A DNA stretch of 64,000 bases from Pseudo-nitzschia pungens (Eukaryota > Bacillariophyta > Bacillariophyceae > Bacillariales > Bacillariaceae). The notes under the pieces are model-generated. The model made no database searches. It saw only the letters and a list, made by a program, of their open reading frames with translations, and had not been told where the DNA came from. Location of the stretch: NCBI GenBank assembly GCA_037355855.1, contig CM074762.1, positions 1,426,001 through 1,490,000 of the forward strand. Direction: 5' to 3'. Numbering within the stretch: the first letter of the stretch is position 1; each line of letters starts with the position of its first letter. Of the stretch, positions 1 through 12,019 are shown in pieces. Made by a program: the position numbers and the translations under genes.

Positions 1-186
1 AATACACTTGGTCGGAATTTTGTCTTCCTCTTGCTCGTGTTACGAAAATCCGTCAGATCCAACTTCTAACATCCCATATCGTCAGAAGTCATAAACCTTA
101 CCTCACAAAGTGTAATCATACACACGTATGAAAATGATTTGTATTAAGTTACATACGAAGTAACCTTACTTGTGCCTGGTACGAAA

Positions 187-211
187 GTACGAAGTAAGGT
201 TTACTTCGTAC
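187..211. repeat. perfect inverted repeat (hairpin)
   Basis: An 11-base arm GTACGAAGTAA is followed by a 3-base GGT spacer and its exact reverse complement TTACTTCGTAC. Related CGAAGTAA/TTACTTCG words also occur just upstream, so this may be one member of a short palindromic intergenic family. No function is claimed. Confidence 0.8.
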
Positions 212-599
212 AAATGAAGGGTAACCTTATTGGGGTTGTTGGGCAAGACACAGGTCACCGCAACTGCAGGATGCAGGTGGGGACACACTACACACACCAC
301 CTGTGAACTTGCCGCACGTGCCATGATGAGCACTATGACGTATGTGAGGAAGGTCCCAATGGTAGGTAGGTAAGTGCCACGAGAGGGATGACAGCGCGCA
401 CACCGCAAACGGGCACCGTGCGGTGCCCGCATGAGGTACGCAGCCGCTGCTGGGGACAGAGGTGCTGGATGATGCCTTCCCCATCTGCTCACCTCATTGT
501 CTCTTGGCCAACACCAAGCTGATGACAATGAGGAGTGCTGTTCCCTGTGGGAGCGGATCAACAAAACTTTATTTCTCTCCCCAGCCACACACCTCCTCA

Positions 600-870
600 A
601 TGACGACGTCCCACTGCCCCATTGCACTGTAGCACCCCGACAGTGCTGATGCCGCCATCCGACGCCTCCCAGTCCGCGTCAACCCGCTGGCTACCCCAGC
701 TCCCCCAATCCTGCCGATCACCTGCTGCCGACCATCACGTGTCCACCCGCTGGTGGCTACCCCCAGCATGCTGTTCAACCCAGCTATCCCGATCCTGTCA
801 ATCACCCACCCCGTCGCCAATAACACGCGACTTTCCACTGGCTACCCCAGTCATTCGCCTAGAGCTTAGT
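600..870. repeat. degenerate C-rich tandem repeat
   Basis: The phrase CTGGCTACCCCAG (or CTGGTGGCTACCCCCAG) recurs near 683, 750 and 838, followed in the first two cases by a related 'CCAATCCTG/CCGATCCTG...CAATCAC' phrase. This gives an irregular period of about 70-90 bp. It is markedly C-rich on the plus strand compared with its surroundings. The open frames through it look like by-products of that composition. Confidence 0.55.
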
Positions 871-2187
871 CAATCCGCCAACACTACAGCATAGACCTAC
901 CGTATACTGCGTATGACCTAGCATAGCCAAATGTGAGCATCCGAGACGGCACCTGGGTATCCCATACCGTACCGGTAGGATACTCAATGGGAGGATAAGT
1001 TAAAACCTTACCTGCCGGCATCATCATAAATTTCGTTTTTTAATATGGTTGTTCTTGTTTTTAGTAAGATTTGAACGGATAACATGGCACATTAGGCTGA
1101 GGTCAGCGGAGTAGTTCTAAAGTTCTGGACTTTCAGATTATGACGTTTGACAACGCCGACTGCTTCCTCAATCCGCAAAGAATTTCCGCAACGCTAGACA
1201 AGACTGCGTAATTGCCTATGATCCTTTTCAAAAACAAGATGAGTTTTCGTCCTTCAATCTTCATACACAATCTTTAGCTTTTATTTTTACCGTTAACAAG
1301 ATATAATACAACCGTTACACGAGCGGGTTGACGGTGTCAGTAAGGATCTATGGTATTTAAGGTTTCAAGTGATGAAATTTAGCGCGCGACGGAAACCATA
1401 AATTACTGTGGTATCCTCGTCGTACGACATACGTATACCCGTAATGTCTTCGATGTTCGCGTTTCTATCCGTTCCAGCCTCTTGCTGTGAACGGCAGAAA
1501 TACCGAAATTCAAGTTCTTTCATCGTGGAAATGATGTCACACCACTACTAAAATCGAAATGAACGAAATTCTTGTTGATCAGTCTAGCATTGCTTCTGCC
1601 ATCGGCAGATCATTATTTGAGCTATTGATTGATTGATGAAACTTTCTCATCGTGCACTCGTTCACGTTACGATACCCGTCGTCATCATCACATAAGGTCT
1701 TCAGCAGGTACGAGAGGGATACAAGTTCCCAACAAAATTGATAAGGTGAGGAGTGGACGGGAAGTTGGTCATCGGCAGAGCACGATGGAACAGGAACAAC
1801 TTCCAATTAGAAGTCACATGAAGTAATGCGCGATTATTCCGTTTGAGAGACAAATATGAGGCGTATGAAACTAACAACTCATCATCGGCACCGGATGTCT
1901 TTTTCCCTCCGTCTTTCCTTATTAATCTCAAATTCTCAAGCCTCAAAGAGCTTTCCGGACATTTCATTTACCACCGAGAGTTGCTTTTCACAGATACGGT
2001 ACATAAAAAAACTTTGTTTATCAAAGGAAGAAAAAATTCAAAACAGTCAGGCACACTCACAACGATAAAGGTGCGCTGCTGTTTCCAAAAGTTTTGATTG
2101 CAGTCCTGCGTATAGACGCACTCACATACGAACGGGAGCGGAAAAACAAGAATCACTGACTGCATAGTCCTGCATCATAGTAACATT

Positions 2188-4369
2188 ATGTCACTCCAGG
2201 TTCACACCGCTTCGCAAAATGCGGAATCCCGGCCATTGCCACGGGATCGCAAAAAATTGGGCTTGTTCAAACGATGGACTGTTTCGATCCACCAGTTGTG
2301 CCGTCATAGTTCCAAAAACAATGTGGGTTTTAACAACGACAGCAACAGCAACAATCGCAATCGTACACATAGCAGCGGCACGGATTCGATGATCTCTTCG
2401 TATTCTTCACCATCTGTCGACGGTCTTCCTTTTTCACGGACCAGCAGTATCGACGGATTGCTTGATTTGTCTCAAAAGCACCCACATTACAATAGCAACG
2501 ACAAGAACAAAGGTAGCATTGAACATATGGCGACGAACTGCCCAAGCTGCTATGATCATCTCCCACAAGCTCTAATAGTGGCGCATGGCACAAGCCCAAA
2601 AAATATTTTTCACTGGATGCAAACCGACTGCCCAAAGGATGTTCTCCCTCTCATTTTGGCTTTTGCTGGACCGCAAAAGATTGCTGCCATCCAACGAACC
2701 AATCGATTTTGGTGTCGAGTTATCCAGCAAGAGACGACATGGAGACGGTTGTGCGAAGAACTCTACAAGGTACGCATAGAATTGAGAGCTTGATGTATGT
2801 TGTCATTCTTTACTTTTATCTCACCGTTCTCCACCTCGATTTTATTAGTGGAAAGAAGGAGACATAGTTCCATGTTCGTGGAAAAAATATTACCAATACA
2901 ACCCCTGCGTTCCTGTCGATTATTCAACTATTCACAGTGCAATGAACGACGTAGTTGGAAAGGCGAAAGTAGATCCGACCGAACCCAGTGCAGTGCGGGT
3001 TCTTCTTCGCCCTGGTAGATATGTTTTGAGAGAGGCTATAACTATCGATGAGAGCATTCCTGGTGAAAACAAATGCCGCCGGAGGCCACAATCATGCCGT
3101 CGCAATCGAAATCGAAACGATGGAATATGTACCGGAGAATTGTTACAAAGGTGATCACCACTGTCACGCCTTTCCACTTCGCCAAACAAACAAATCGAAA
3201 CGAAAACGAAAGAATTCGCTTCGAAACTTTTTTCAATGCCGTACTGTGGATATCGAAGACGAAGGCGGTGAAGAAGATGTTCTCGATCATGAGAACCTAC
3301 ACGAATATCTCAACAACCCATCCACCTTTTCCGCAGGAAGACCTGCAATTTTCAATCATGTCGCTGAAGATGATGATAGTTTGATCGAAAGCCCTGCATC
3401 TCGTGTGAGCAGCACTGACGACAGCAAACGCTCTGAAACAAACGATTGCAAGAAGCCTGTTGCCAACCGAGCAACCTTGGTTCTTACAACGAGGCGTCAC
3501 AACGAACCATTGTTTCGTATTCGGCAGGGATCCTGCACGCTGCGGAACGTGGACTTGAGACATGGTAGTTACGGGGATGGTAAGTTGCCTACAGCGTTTC
3601 ATTGATGAAATGATCATGGACAAACGAAATGAAATGGGTTGGTCTTGTATAAGTGTGCTAACCGAGAGTTGCTTTTGCTTTGAAACTTGCAAATTGAAAA
3701 ACATGAGTAGATATTTGGAATGGAAATGCAGCAATCCAGATTCAGCCTCCGCTTGGAGCAGATGACGATCCCCTCGACGTACCAGCACCCATAGCGACCT
3801 TGGATTGCTGTGGATGTAATGTCGTCGTCTGGGAGAGGAATTGTTAACATTGATGGTGGTCATGTGAAGATCTACAATAGCTACATCCATGATTGTGCCG
3901 CTACGGGTGTGTATATTGGTGGGTCAGGAAGTCAAGTTACATTAGATCAAACGGACGTCCTTTTCAATGGAAAAGGAAATAAAAGAAATCGTAGAGGAAT
4001 TGCCCCTGGCCATTCTGGTAAGTAAGACAAATTTTCGGATATATGGACATTCTTCGACCCTCTGCATCATGGTTATAGCATACTGACAATTAACGGAACT
4101 CAATGGTTTGCACAGGCATTTATATGGAACAAGGTCAGGCTACGATTACCGACTGCAACATTTCGGGCAACACCTTGACAGGTATTAGTGTCGTTAGTCC
4201 TGACAACGCTTTGATCAATTTGCGGGAATCAGACCTTGTTTCAAACGGAACATTTCAGTTGGAGCTGCCGGGCGTGGGGACAGTATCGTATAGTAATAGC
4301 GTCTCTGCCAACAACAACTTGGCCTCGAGTGGCATTGGCCGAATTCGTTCCGGCTTTCCAGTAGATTAA
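2188..4369 (+). CDS. F-box and right-handed beta-helix protein, 4 exons, two frame breaks
   Basis: Exons read 2188-2769, 2849-3579, 3732-4017 and 4116-4369, with GT-AG introns of 79, 152 and 98 nt. Exon 1 carries a Ser/Asn-rich leader and, at about residues 145-194, an F-box-like helix block (CPKDVLPLILAFAG...RTNRFWCRVI...WRRLCEELYK). Exons 2-4 encode PbH1-type beta-helix coils such as GRGIVNIDGGHVKIYNSYIH and QATITDCNISGNTLTGISV. F-box proteins of this design (FBXO11-like) are SCF ubiquitin-ligase substrate receptors; that role is inferred here. Two 1-nt extra bases break the frame: near 3066-3069 (an AAAA run) and near 3815-3826 (GTCGTCGTC). Without them the spliced length is 1851 nt (616 aa), a multiple of three. 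They may be assembly errors, or the gene may be decaying. Confidence 0.75.
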
Positions 4370-5314
4370 AGTAGAGGAATATCAGGTCACCAAACAGCAA
4401 GACAGTGAAAAATTGGAGTTTTGAAGAATCATTGCTTCAATCATTGTGTTAACAATGGAAGAAATAATCACTATGATTTCATTCGTACAATATGCTGCCG
4501 CGTCAAAAGTTATAACAAAGCACAATATGTGGCCTGACTGAATGATTGTGGGTCATAATTCATTCGCAGCGCATCAATTGCAAAAATAGATAAGAATTCA
4601 ATTTTTAAGAAACAATAGTATCATGGTGCGTGTGGTAGATGTCGGTTGGTTCAACATTCGTATAAGGTTGCAATCGAATCATGATGATCGTAGAAAACAA
4701 TAATTGGAATAACGAGACAACATTGCCATGACAGTATGATACCTTGCTCAAAGGTTGTATGTGGCAAAAAATTTTGTACACAACTCTATTCATGAAAAGA
4801 TGAGGATATGTACTCGTCTGTCCATCACATATTGGCTGCGAGTTAGTATCGCAATGATTGGTTTATTGATGCGTTCCTCCTCCATTTGGTTGTGGACCTT
4901 GTGACATTGCCTTTGGTTTGGTACGTTACGAATCAATCAAAAGCGTTTTGCAACATGAACTAAGATTTTCGATTGAACCGCCTTCGGGGCCTGATTTGAC
5001 GATTTTTGCAAACGAGTTCTCCTTAGTCTGTCATTCGTACGGATGAGCTCGAAAAACTCGAGAAAATGAAAACATGCGCGTATCGCGCGAAAAGTAACAA
5101 AAACGGCAAAACAGCACGTTGGTCAGCCAGGTCGGCAGACAGGGAGCTCGTCGAACAACATCAACAGCTAATAACCTTATTAGCGTAAGTTCTCGGTCTC
5201 CTCCAAAGCAGACGATGAGTATGTAACGGTAATGGTACGATAGCATCGACCCATAGCGAATTGTTTTCTTCTCTGTTGTAAGACTTCCGTCAGCTGTCAC
5301 CGTCAACAAACACC
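4370..5314. other. intergenic spacer
   Basis: This is AT-rich DNA between two genes on the same strand. It should hold the 3' end of the F-box gene transcript and the promoter of NDUFA5. No conserved element or ORF could be supported. Confidence 0.6.
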
Positions 5315-5991
5315 ATGTTCTCACGAATTGCTTCACAAACAGTCAAGCGAGTGGTAGCTTTGCAACCGGCGAAAGGAGTGCAGCTTACCCGCACGTCATT
5401 TGCCGCTTTCTCTACTGAAGTCGTCCCCGGCATCGGCCGTGGCAAGACATCAACTGGTATCGTACGTCCTTGTGCGTTGTAACCGAGTGTTCGTTTGGTA
5501 GAATTGCAAGCTTTTATGTGAGACGAACAAGGCTTTAGAATTTGCTCTCACCTCTGAAGAAATCTCGGTGATTCTTTCAATTTTTGATTGGCATCACGAA
5601 ACTGAATTCTTTGAATATCTTTACCTAGGTTGGCCTCCCCGCAGATCCCGACGCTGTTTCTAAAATTATCACATCATACCAAGCCCTTTTGGACCGTATG
5701 GTGGCAAGTGATCTCCCCGAGAATGCGCAATACCGAGTGGATTTGGAAAACATCTCAAATTACCGAATCAAAATTGCGACGGAACACCCAGATGATCCCG
5801 AAATGGTGGAGGAGTTGTGCCAGTGCGGACAGGTTGAAGAATTGGTTCAACAAGCCGAGTTGGAAATGGACGTCTTAGAAATGTATTTGAAAGAACGTTT
5901 GTGGGAACACATTGATTACGAGGTCGATGTAGAAATTGAACACAACCCAGATCCTTCCAAGGATGGAGAGGGACTGGACGACGAGGCTTGA
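5315..5991 (+). CDS. NDUFA5: NADH:ubiquinone oxidoreductase subunit NDUFA5 (complex I B13-like)
   Basis: This is an accessory subunit of mitochondrial respiratory complex I, in the matrix arm. Exon 1 (5315-5461) encodes a basic, Ser/Thr-rich presequence starting MFSRIASQTVKRVVALQP, typical of matrix import. A phase-0 intron (5462-5628) is followed by exon 2 (5629-5991), which encodes the family core: TSTGIVGLP, then SYQALLDRM, ENAQYR.DLENISNYRI and QCGQVEELVQQAELEMDVLEMY, aligning in order with the animal and plant subunit (GL.V, Y.K.L, YR...E.IT, Q.G..EE.I.QAE.EL). Length is 169 aa; the tail is acidic. The ATG follows CACC and is the first in frame. The reading frame is intact. Confidence 0.88.
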
Positions 5992-8900
5992 TTTGTAGGA
6001 AAAGAAACAACTGAGTTCAGTGGAATGTTTGTTGCAAACTAAACAGATTTTTCCCTGCAATGTCGTGATGGCAGACCATCATTAATCGAAAGCATACAAT
6101 AGGAACAACTTTTTTTCTTACTCTATCGAATACTGTAATTCGGTGCTTCGATTCTTAACACAAGAGATCTGGATGAAGTTTAAAATCGTTTCATCGTTCA
6201 ATGCCTTCATAAAGTCTCACGTCAACAATTCACCGGCTAAAAGAAATTTTCGCTTCATTCAATTGATGTGTCGATCGTCATCAACAGTAAAGAGGCAGGA
6301 ACTCCTATAGATCTAGTTGCTCTGGATTCTGTTATCAGAATAGAATTGAGGTGAAGGAGAGTGCAAGAGCAGCTAACACAATCTCTCATGTTATGCGGGA
6401 GCAACCCCTTTTCTTGCGTTACGCTTGTGGGATGAAGAGGAAATATGCAGAAGGAAGCTTTTTTGCTTACGTTACGTTTGTGGGAAGAAGAGGAAGTAGA
6501 GTTGAGAGGGTCAATTTGATGCATCTGTGTATCCCACTAGAAACGCCATCGACATCCAAAATGTCTTATGTTTGCAATTCTGTCACCTTCAAGCGCATCA
6601 CTTGCTGTGTTCGGACACCCAAGCCCGACAATCTTGTCCTAGTCAACCCCTACCAGTAGACACCACTTGCGGATTGTAAACCCAACCAATGACCAGTGAA
6701 ATTCCAGTTGATCCAAATTTTGAGTCTGTGCTTGTCCATCGGCAGCCACAGGAGTTCATTTGTCTGCCATCTTGCACATTTTCTTTGCAGCGTCCACTAT
6801 CTGGTACGATGCTTCTGAACAGCGTTATTTCCAGATTCAACCGAATGCATCTTCGCTTTCGAACTGATTAGCTTTTTGTGTTTTTATCATCAAGCGACAC
6901 TTTCAGGCATCAATGGTCAGCTACATCATCTTCATTATACCCTCTCACCCTACCCTGCCCATGGATAACGAGCCGTTGATACAAAATTTAACAGCAAGTA
7001 GCAAATATTTCAACCCCCGGAACCAGAGCTGCCTTGCTCTTCACAGCAACAGTCAGATCGAATGTCAAATTCATTTCATTGCCATCCCTATAGGCCTCAT
7101 GCCAAACTGAAACAGCGCTGCTGAAAAACGCTTGTACCAGTGTTTATCTCTTAGAAAGATCCGAAGGCGATCTTTTCTATGACCTGATTTTCTTCCTCCG
7201 ACAAACTTTTTTAGTTCCTATTCGACAACAAAGTTCAACTGCTTCTAAACTACTATGTACTTGCTGTGGTTTTGGAATGCCAAGCACCGTTTGCGAAGCA
7301 AACAACTACTGGTACATGGCAGCATTCGAGAGCCCAGCAAAGAAGAATGATAACACCCGCAATTTCAATTCCGAAAGCAGTAATGCGAATTTCGTCCTAG
7401 ACGGTGCGCAATCATGAATGCTATGGCGAAGGCTATTCTTATTCTTAACAACGCACAACCTCCAAAACTGCTTCAACAGAATGTACCCATTTGTACCTAA
7501 TTTGCAGGGAATGCTTGTTGTTGTAAGGCGTTCGCAACACAAAGATATCAATTGCTCGACTTACGGTTCTACCTACTATGGTACACGAATCAAATGGGCT
7601 CACACTCGTGCTGGAGGCGACCATCTAGCTTGCATACACAAGCTTAGCACGTTGCACTTGCTTATTTTTCTATTTTAAGGCAACGCACATATCTCCGACG
7701 GCGTTTGCACTTCCACAATGTTATCCTAAATTATTCCCCCTCATACAGCGCTCGCCGGAGTGTTCGTGTAGCGTAACAGTACAATACTACATCTTTCCTT
7801 ATCCACTTCCCGGGACAAGGTTTTAATGTTGATAAAATTGAAGGAATATCGAATGATAATGTGCATCCAATTCGAATACCCAATACTTGAACCAGGCAGT
7901 CTTTCCGAAAGCGAGTGCCTTCAAATTGATCATCTAGAGCTCCCCTCTGTCGGAATGATGGTGGTATCTCCAAATAGATTCTTTCTCCGTTGCAACACCA
8001 GGAAAACTGGAACCGTCAATATTGACCAAGGGGGGGACGTTGAAGTCAGAATTATGACGTTGAGGTCGATTCATTCTCTTCTCTCACCGCAACCGAAATC
8101 AATTGCTGATAAGCACATCTATAGGAGGTTGTTGCAACCCCTCCAAATGTTGTTCAAATAATTTGATACATCTAATTTTGCTGCTCAAATTGTATTACTG
8201 CTACACGTAGCATTCGAGAAATGCATTGCAAAGAGCTGCTGGATTTTCTCAGTTGCTGGCCATGATGGTGATTGTTTGGGCCAAGAATGTCATTGATTAC
8301 TACTACTAGTAGTTAAAGAGTATCTTTCTCGAAGACTTTCTGACAGAAAAAGTGTGATTGTGCCTCCGTGCTAAAGCGGTCCTTTGTGTTTCTTCACACT
8401 TTCTGTCCATCATTATTTCTTGCAAGAGCCGACAGAATGATAGAGGATGAAAAAGAACCAAAAACACAAAGAACAACTACTACTAAAAGCAGACAGACCA
8501 GCAGCATGATACTAGACTACTGCTGATACTAGTAGTACTACTAGTAGTAGTACTACTACCAGCTTTTTAGCAAAACTAGTAATTTACTTCTTTACTGTAG
8601 GACGACGAGAACTTCGTCTGTAGGATTGCAATATTTTCCTTACTCCTTAATAAATGTTGCAACTTGTGACTTTCCATGCAAGCAATATGAACAGTATGAA
8701 AAGATATCCTCTTCCTCTTCGTCTTCTTTTTAGATTTGTTATACTCCTCGTAGTGTAACTGCAGTGTAAACTTCACTGTCAGCACAAGAAGCTTGAAGTC
8801 GTTGTCAATATTATGCTGCTTGCTTTTGTTGATCGACACAAAGTATTTTTTGGTGCACTCCTTAAACCGTCATCATGGTTATTGGAAACTTCTACATACT

Positions 8901-10138
8901 ACTGCTATTCATACGGTACTCGTACTAGTACAAAGTAGTACGGAATCACAAACTATCACGAGCCAGAGTGATTGAGGTCTTGATTCTGTAGCGAAGCATA
9001 AGATCTTAATCGCACGCTACCAGACCATAACTGAATTGATCGGATTCACTTGTCATTGAATGCTATTTCCTGTTGATAAAACCTTACTATATGCCTCATA
9101 TCGTGGCGTAATTCCACTCAATGAAATCGATATCGATAACGGAAATTCGCAACGTGAACTTAGTTTTCAATTTTGTTACAACGGTGCATTTCTCGCACAT
9201 TTTCTACGGTGCCTTGTTTGGACAAATTTGCTTCCGGTAGACGAAAGAACAAGACCAACGTACAAGAAAGCTTTTATGCATGTGAACAGTTCGGCTCATG
9301 GTTGACAAAAAAGAAACAAGCACTGAACCTGGCATTTTGAAAATGAACAAAGGAGCGCCACCGTAACTTACTAGTCTCAATCAAAATGGAAGAAAACCGT
9401 GACGATGGCCATCTCGGAATTTCTTGCGAGAGAATGACATTTTCACTATGACGAAGTGAATTAACGAAGAACGACGAATTTATCGTCCCTCTATCGACAA
9501 ATGTTTACTATAGCCCGACCACGACTGCATTAGCTGAAAACTCATGTTTTGTTAAATCTAACGCGAAATATTTATGCTGACTTGGACACAAATTGTGGTC
9601 GCGCAGATTCGTGTATAGGAACAAAATTAGCTAATCGGTATGCAACAAGTCATAGAGCAAAGGTTCTTAGACTTTCGAGACTTATTCGTATGCCTTTGCT
9701 GCTACGAGTATGCCACTCTGGTTCGTGTTTTGCTTGCTTGAAAAAAAATACGGGTGGAACCGAAGAGCATTTCACGCTAAACCACTACTGAAATGTACAC
9801 AAAAGGGTCCTCCATTAAATGTTTCACAACACAACAACAAAGAGACTTCATCGATCTTGTACAACATGTCCATACTTAGGGTGAAATAGTCTAAGAACAA
9901 CTCCGTTTTACTAAATCTTGGGCAGCGATAAATAAAAATTAGGTTTAGAAGGGGCATCGACTAAGGTAGGCGCAGTGATAATAACCGAAGACACTTTGGA
10001 TCTACACGCCGATAATCTTGAGAGATACAATCGAGGTCGATACTCAGTCGAGGAGCTAAAGGTAATATTAAATCGAGAAGAGTTCGATCGTGCCGCTGGG
10101 TCCCTGGTTCGTTCTGTTTGCCATAAAAATTACATAGA
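5992..10138. other. 4-kb gene-poor region
   Basis: No gene is supported here. Open frames of up to 111 aa occur (for example 7826-8161 and 6351-6659), but they lack recognisable motifs and the two strands score about equally by eye. The stretch contains an ACTAGT-type cluster around 8506-8572. A short open frame at 9975-10196 overlaps the start of the next gene in a different frame and is treated as probable 5' leader. Confidence 0.5.
8506..8572. repeat. ACTAGT/AGTAGTACTACT cluster
   Basis: This is a dense run of overlapping TACTAGTAGTACTACT words, largely self-complementary. It is one of several such clusters in the spacers of this window (also near 13012-13195, 13310-13450, 36465-36575, 37275-37322, 61040-61150 and 61345-61455). 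Confidence 0.7.
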
Positions 10139-12019
10139 ATGGCAAAGTACAAACGAAAGACCAACTATGGAGATGGCCGATCAGATGATAGTATAAAGCA
10201 CAGTAGTGGCAAGATGAGCGAGGTGTCATCGGTTGATTCGAGTTCGTATGACACTACAGAGATGACAGAGAACATGACCGATACAGACTCCTCGGCTCAA
10301 ATTCGGGGGCAAAGTCCGAGGCAAGGGAGCAGCGGCGAGTACAATCGAAACCACATGCGAACAAGTGGATACAGTCTAAACAGCAGTGACCTTGAACAAG
10401 ATGAAACACAGCACAATGTTCGATTTGCACTGAATGCTATCCTGGTTTACGAGGTTGAGTCTCACGAAAATTTCACCGCCAAGGAAAGGAGCAAGTATTG
10501 GTGGAGTGATCGGGAGAAGGATCGAATGATGGCCAAGCACGAACGCCTGGTTGCCAAGTACGAACAGCAGAAATCTTCATCGAGATCGGTGTCCTCGAAA
10601 AAGGGCAGCAGCAAAGCCATACAGAGTTATCGCGGACTGGAATCCTGGACGGCGGCGGGTTCGTTGAAACTCGACCACACCATCGACCAGTGCATCACTG
10701 CCGTCATGGACGAACAGGATCGGCAGTGGAGAGATGACGCAGACGATGCTGATATTATCGCTCAGAAGTCTCTTGCAGTTACCGAAGACAGCGCTAGAAG
10801 GGCTCGGCTGAATGGCCTGCAGGATGCCCAGGAAGCCCTGAAGGTACGAAGCGAAACATGGGGAAAAGCCGGGAACGACGAGATGAGCGTGGGATCAGGC
10901 ATTAGCACCGGGACCGCAGCCCTTGTCAAGAAGAAGAAACGAAGCAAGCTCTTGGCAAGACTGGATGATTCCGCGAAGCTCAAGAAGAACGCGAGCGACG
11001 CTAGCAACGACTTGAGCAACGATGAAAAGAAAGAGAAGAAGAAAAAGAAAAAGAAGAGCACCAAGAAAAAGGATGAGGACCAGCTTTCTTCTACAAAGAA
11101 GAAAAAGAAGTCTTCTTCGAAGGAAAAGAGCAACGATGACAAAGACTTGGTTCCTGTTACCGATAAGGCTACGAAGGAACCCAAAGAATCGGAAGAGGTC
11201 GCCGATGATATCATGAGCACGGTTACGGATATGCCCAATAATGGGGTTGTTTCTTCCTTCCTGGCCGGACCAGAAATACCGGTATCACCCCTGTCCACGC
11301 ATATCTATCCGGGACCCAGTTCCTCCGCTCATTCCACCGAATGCCCGCTTCTGGCGACGCTTCGTCGCCAACAAGAGCTGCTGCGTCAAGAATCGCGAGG
11401 AATCCAAGATGACTCAAACGCATTAGATTCGAGGTCCAGCTATCTTCTAAACTTCCCAGAAGAAGACGAGAACGATTACACTGAGGATTCCTCCCCGCTC
11501 CTCCAGACGCTTCGCCGCCAACAAAAGAAGCAAGCATCCGCGTGGCAACTCGAAAAGCAGGACGATCCAAGCTGTGGCGGTACCGCTTTCTCACACGGTG
11601 CCACCCTCAAGAGCGTTGGCACTCGAGAAGACTTCACCAACAAGACCGGAGACACTGAATCAGCGGACTCCTTTGATCCCCCGGGACGTCGACCGAGGAG
11701 GCTTGTGTCACGGCACGCCAGCAGCATCCCAGAGGATTCCTCGGTTGTCGTTGACCCCAACAAATCCGAAAGGAAGGAGCGCAGCCGGTCCAACTCCAGG
11801 GAACGAAGCCGATCAAAGTCGAGAGAACGGTCCCGTCATGTCAGGCCCGATCCGGTGACGTCTCCTACGAAGACAGCCACTGCTGACCCGACGACACCAC
11901 AATCCGCCCAACCGGAGAGCGAGAGGTCGGGAAATAGCTCGATAAGTGCGGGGAAAAGAAGTCTCGGTCGCTTACGAAACGGGGCCAAGACATTGTTCAA
12001 GAAATCTTCCAAGCGGTGA
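10139..12019 (+). CDS. hypothetical Lys-rich protein with twin PLLxTLRRQQ motifs and RS tail
   Basis: This is an intact, intronless frame of 626 aa. After a Ser/Thr-rich leader, residues about 95-240 form the best-conserved-looking block (FTAKERSKYWWSDREKDRMM, YRGLESWTAAG, CITAVMDEQDRQW, SARRARLNGLQDAQEAL). I recognise this as a diatom protein family but know no function. It is followed by a poly-Lys tract at about 294-345. Two copies of the motif PLLxTLRRQQ lie near residues 403 and 453, and an RS-type segment (SRERSRSKSRERSR) near 550. Basic low-complexity and RS segments suggest a nuclear or RNA-associated phosphoprotein; this is inference only. ATG 10139 is the first in frame; a second Met (SGKMSEVSS) is an alternative start. 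Confidence 0.8.
   Translation: MAKYKRKTNYGDGRSDDSIKHSSGKMSEVSSVDSSSYDTTEMTENMTDTDSSAQIRGQSPRQGSSGEYNRNHMRTSGYSLNSSDLEQDETQHNVRFALNAILVYEVESHENFTAKERSKYWWSDREKDRMMAKHERLVAKYEQQKSSSRSVSSKKGSSKAIQSYRGLESWTAAGSLKLDHTIDQCITAVMDEQDRQWRDDADDADIIAQKSLAVTEDSARRARLNGLQDAQEALKVRSETWGKAGNDEMSVGSGISTGTAALVKKKKRSKLLARLDDSAKLKKNASDASNDLSNDEKKEKKKKKKKSTKKKDEDQLSSTKKKKKSSSKEKSNDDKDLVPVTDKATKEPKESEEVADDIMSTVTDMPNNGVVSSFLAGPEIPVSPLSTHIYPGPSSSAHSTECPLLATLRRQQELLRQESRGIQDDSNALDSRSSYLLNFPEEDENDYTEDSSPLLQTLRRQQKKQASAWQLEKQDDPSCGGTAFSHGATLKSVGTREDFTNKTGDTESADSFDPPGRRPRRLVSRHASSIPEDSSVVVDPNKSERKERSRSNSRERSRSKSRERSRHVRPDPVTSPTKTATADPTTPQSAQPESERSGNSSISAGKRSLGRLRNGAKTLFKKSSKR

Larger units (their letters stand above)
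1..2187. other. intergenic, no supported gene
   Basis: I see no convincing coding sequence before the F-box gene. Short open frames here overlap on opposite strands and have no recognisable motifs. The stretch holds a 25-bp perfect hairpin near its start, a C-rich degenerate tandem repeat at about 600-870, and scattered CTTAC/GTAAG motifs. Confidence 0.6.

Noticed and set aside
3580..3765. Short open frame within intron 2 of the F-box gene
   Set aside because: Lies inside a GT-AG intron that joins two beta-helix exons; no independent evidence.
9975..10196. 73-codon open frame overlapping the start of the 626-aa gene
   Set aside because: Different frame, no family match; more likely 5' leader. 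A frame-broken N-terminus cannot be fully excluded.
10762..11298. 178-codon antisense frame rich in Phe/Ser
   Set aside because: Complement of the Lys-rich poly-AAG tract of the sense gene.
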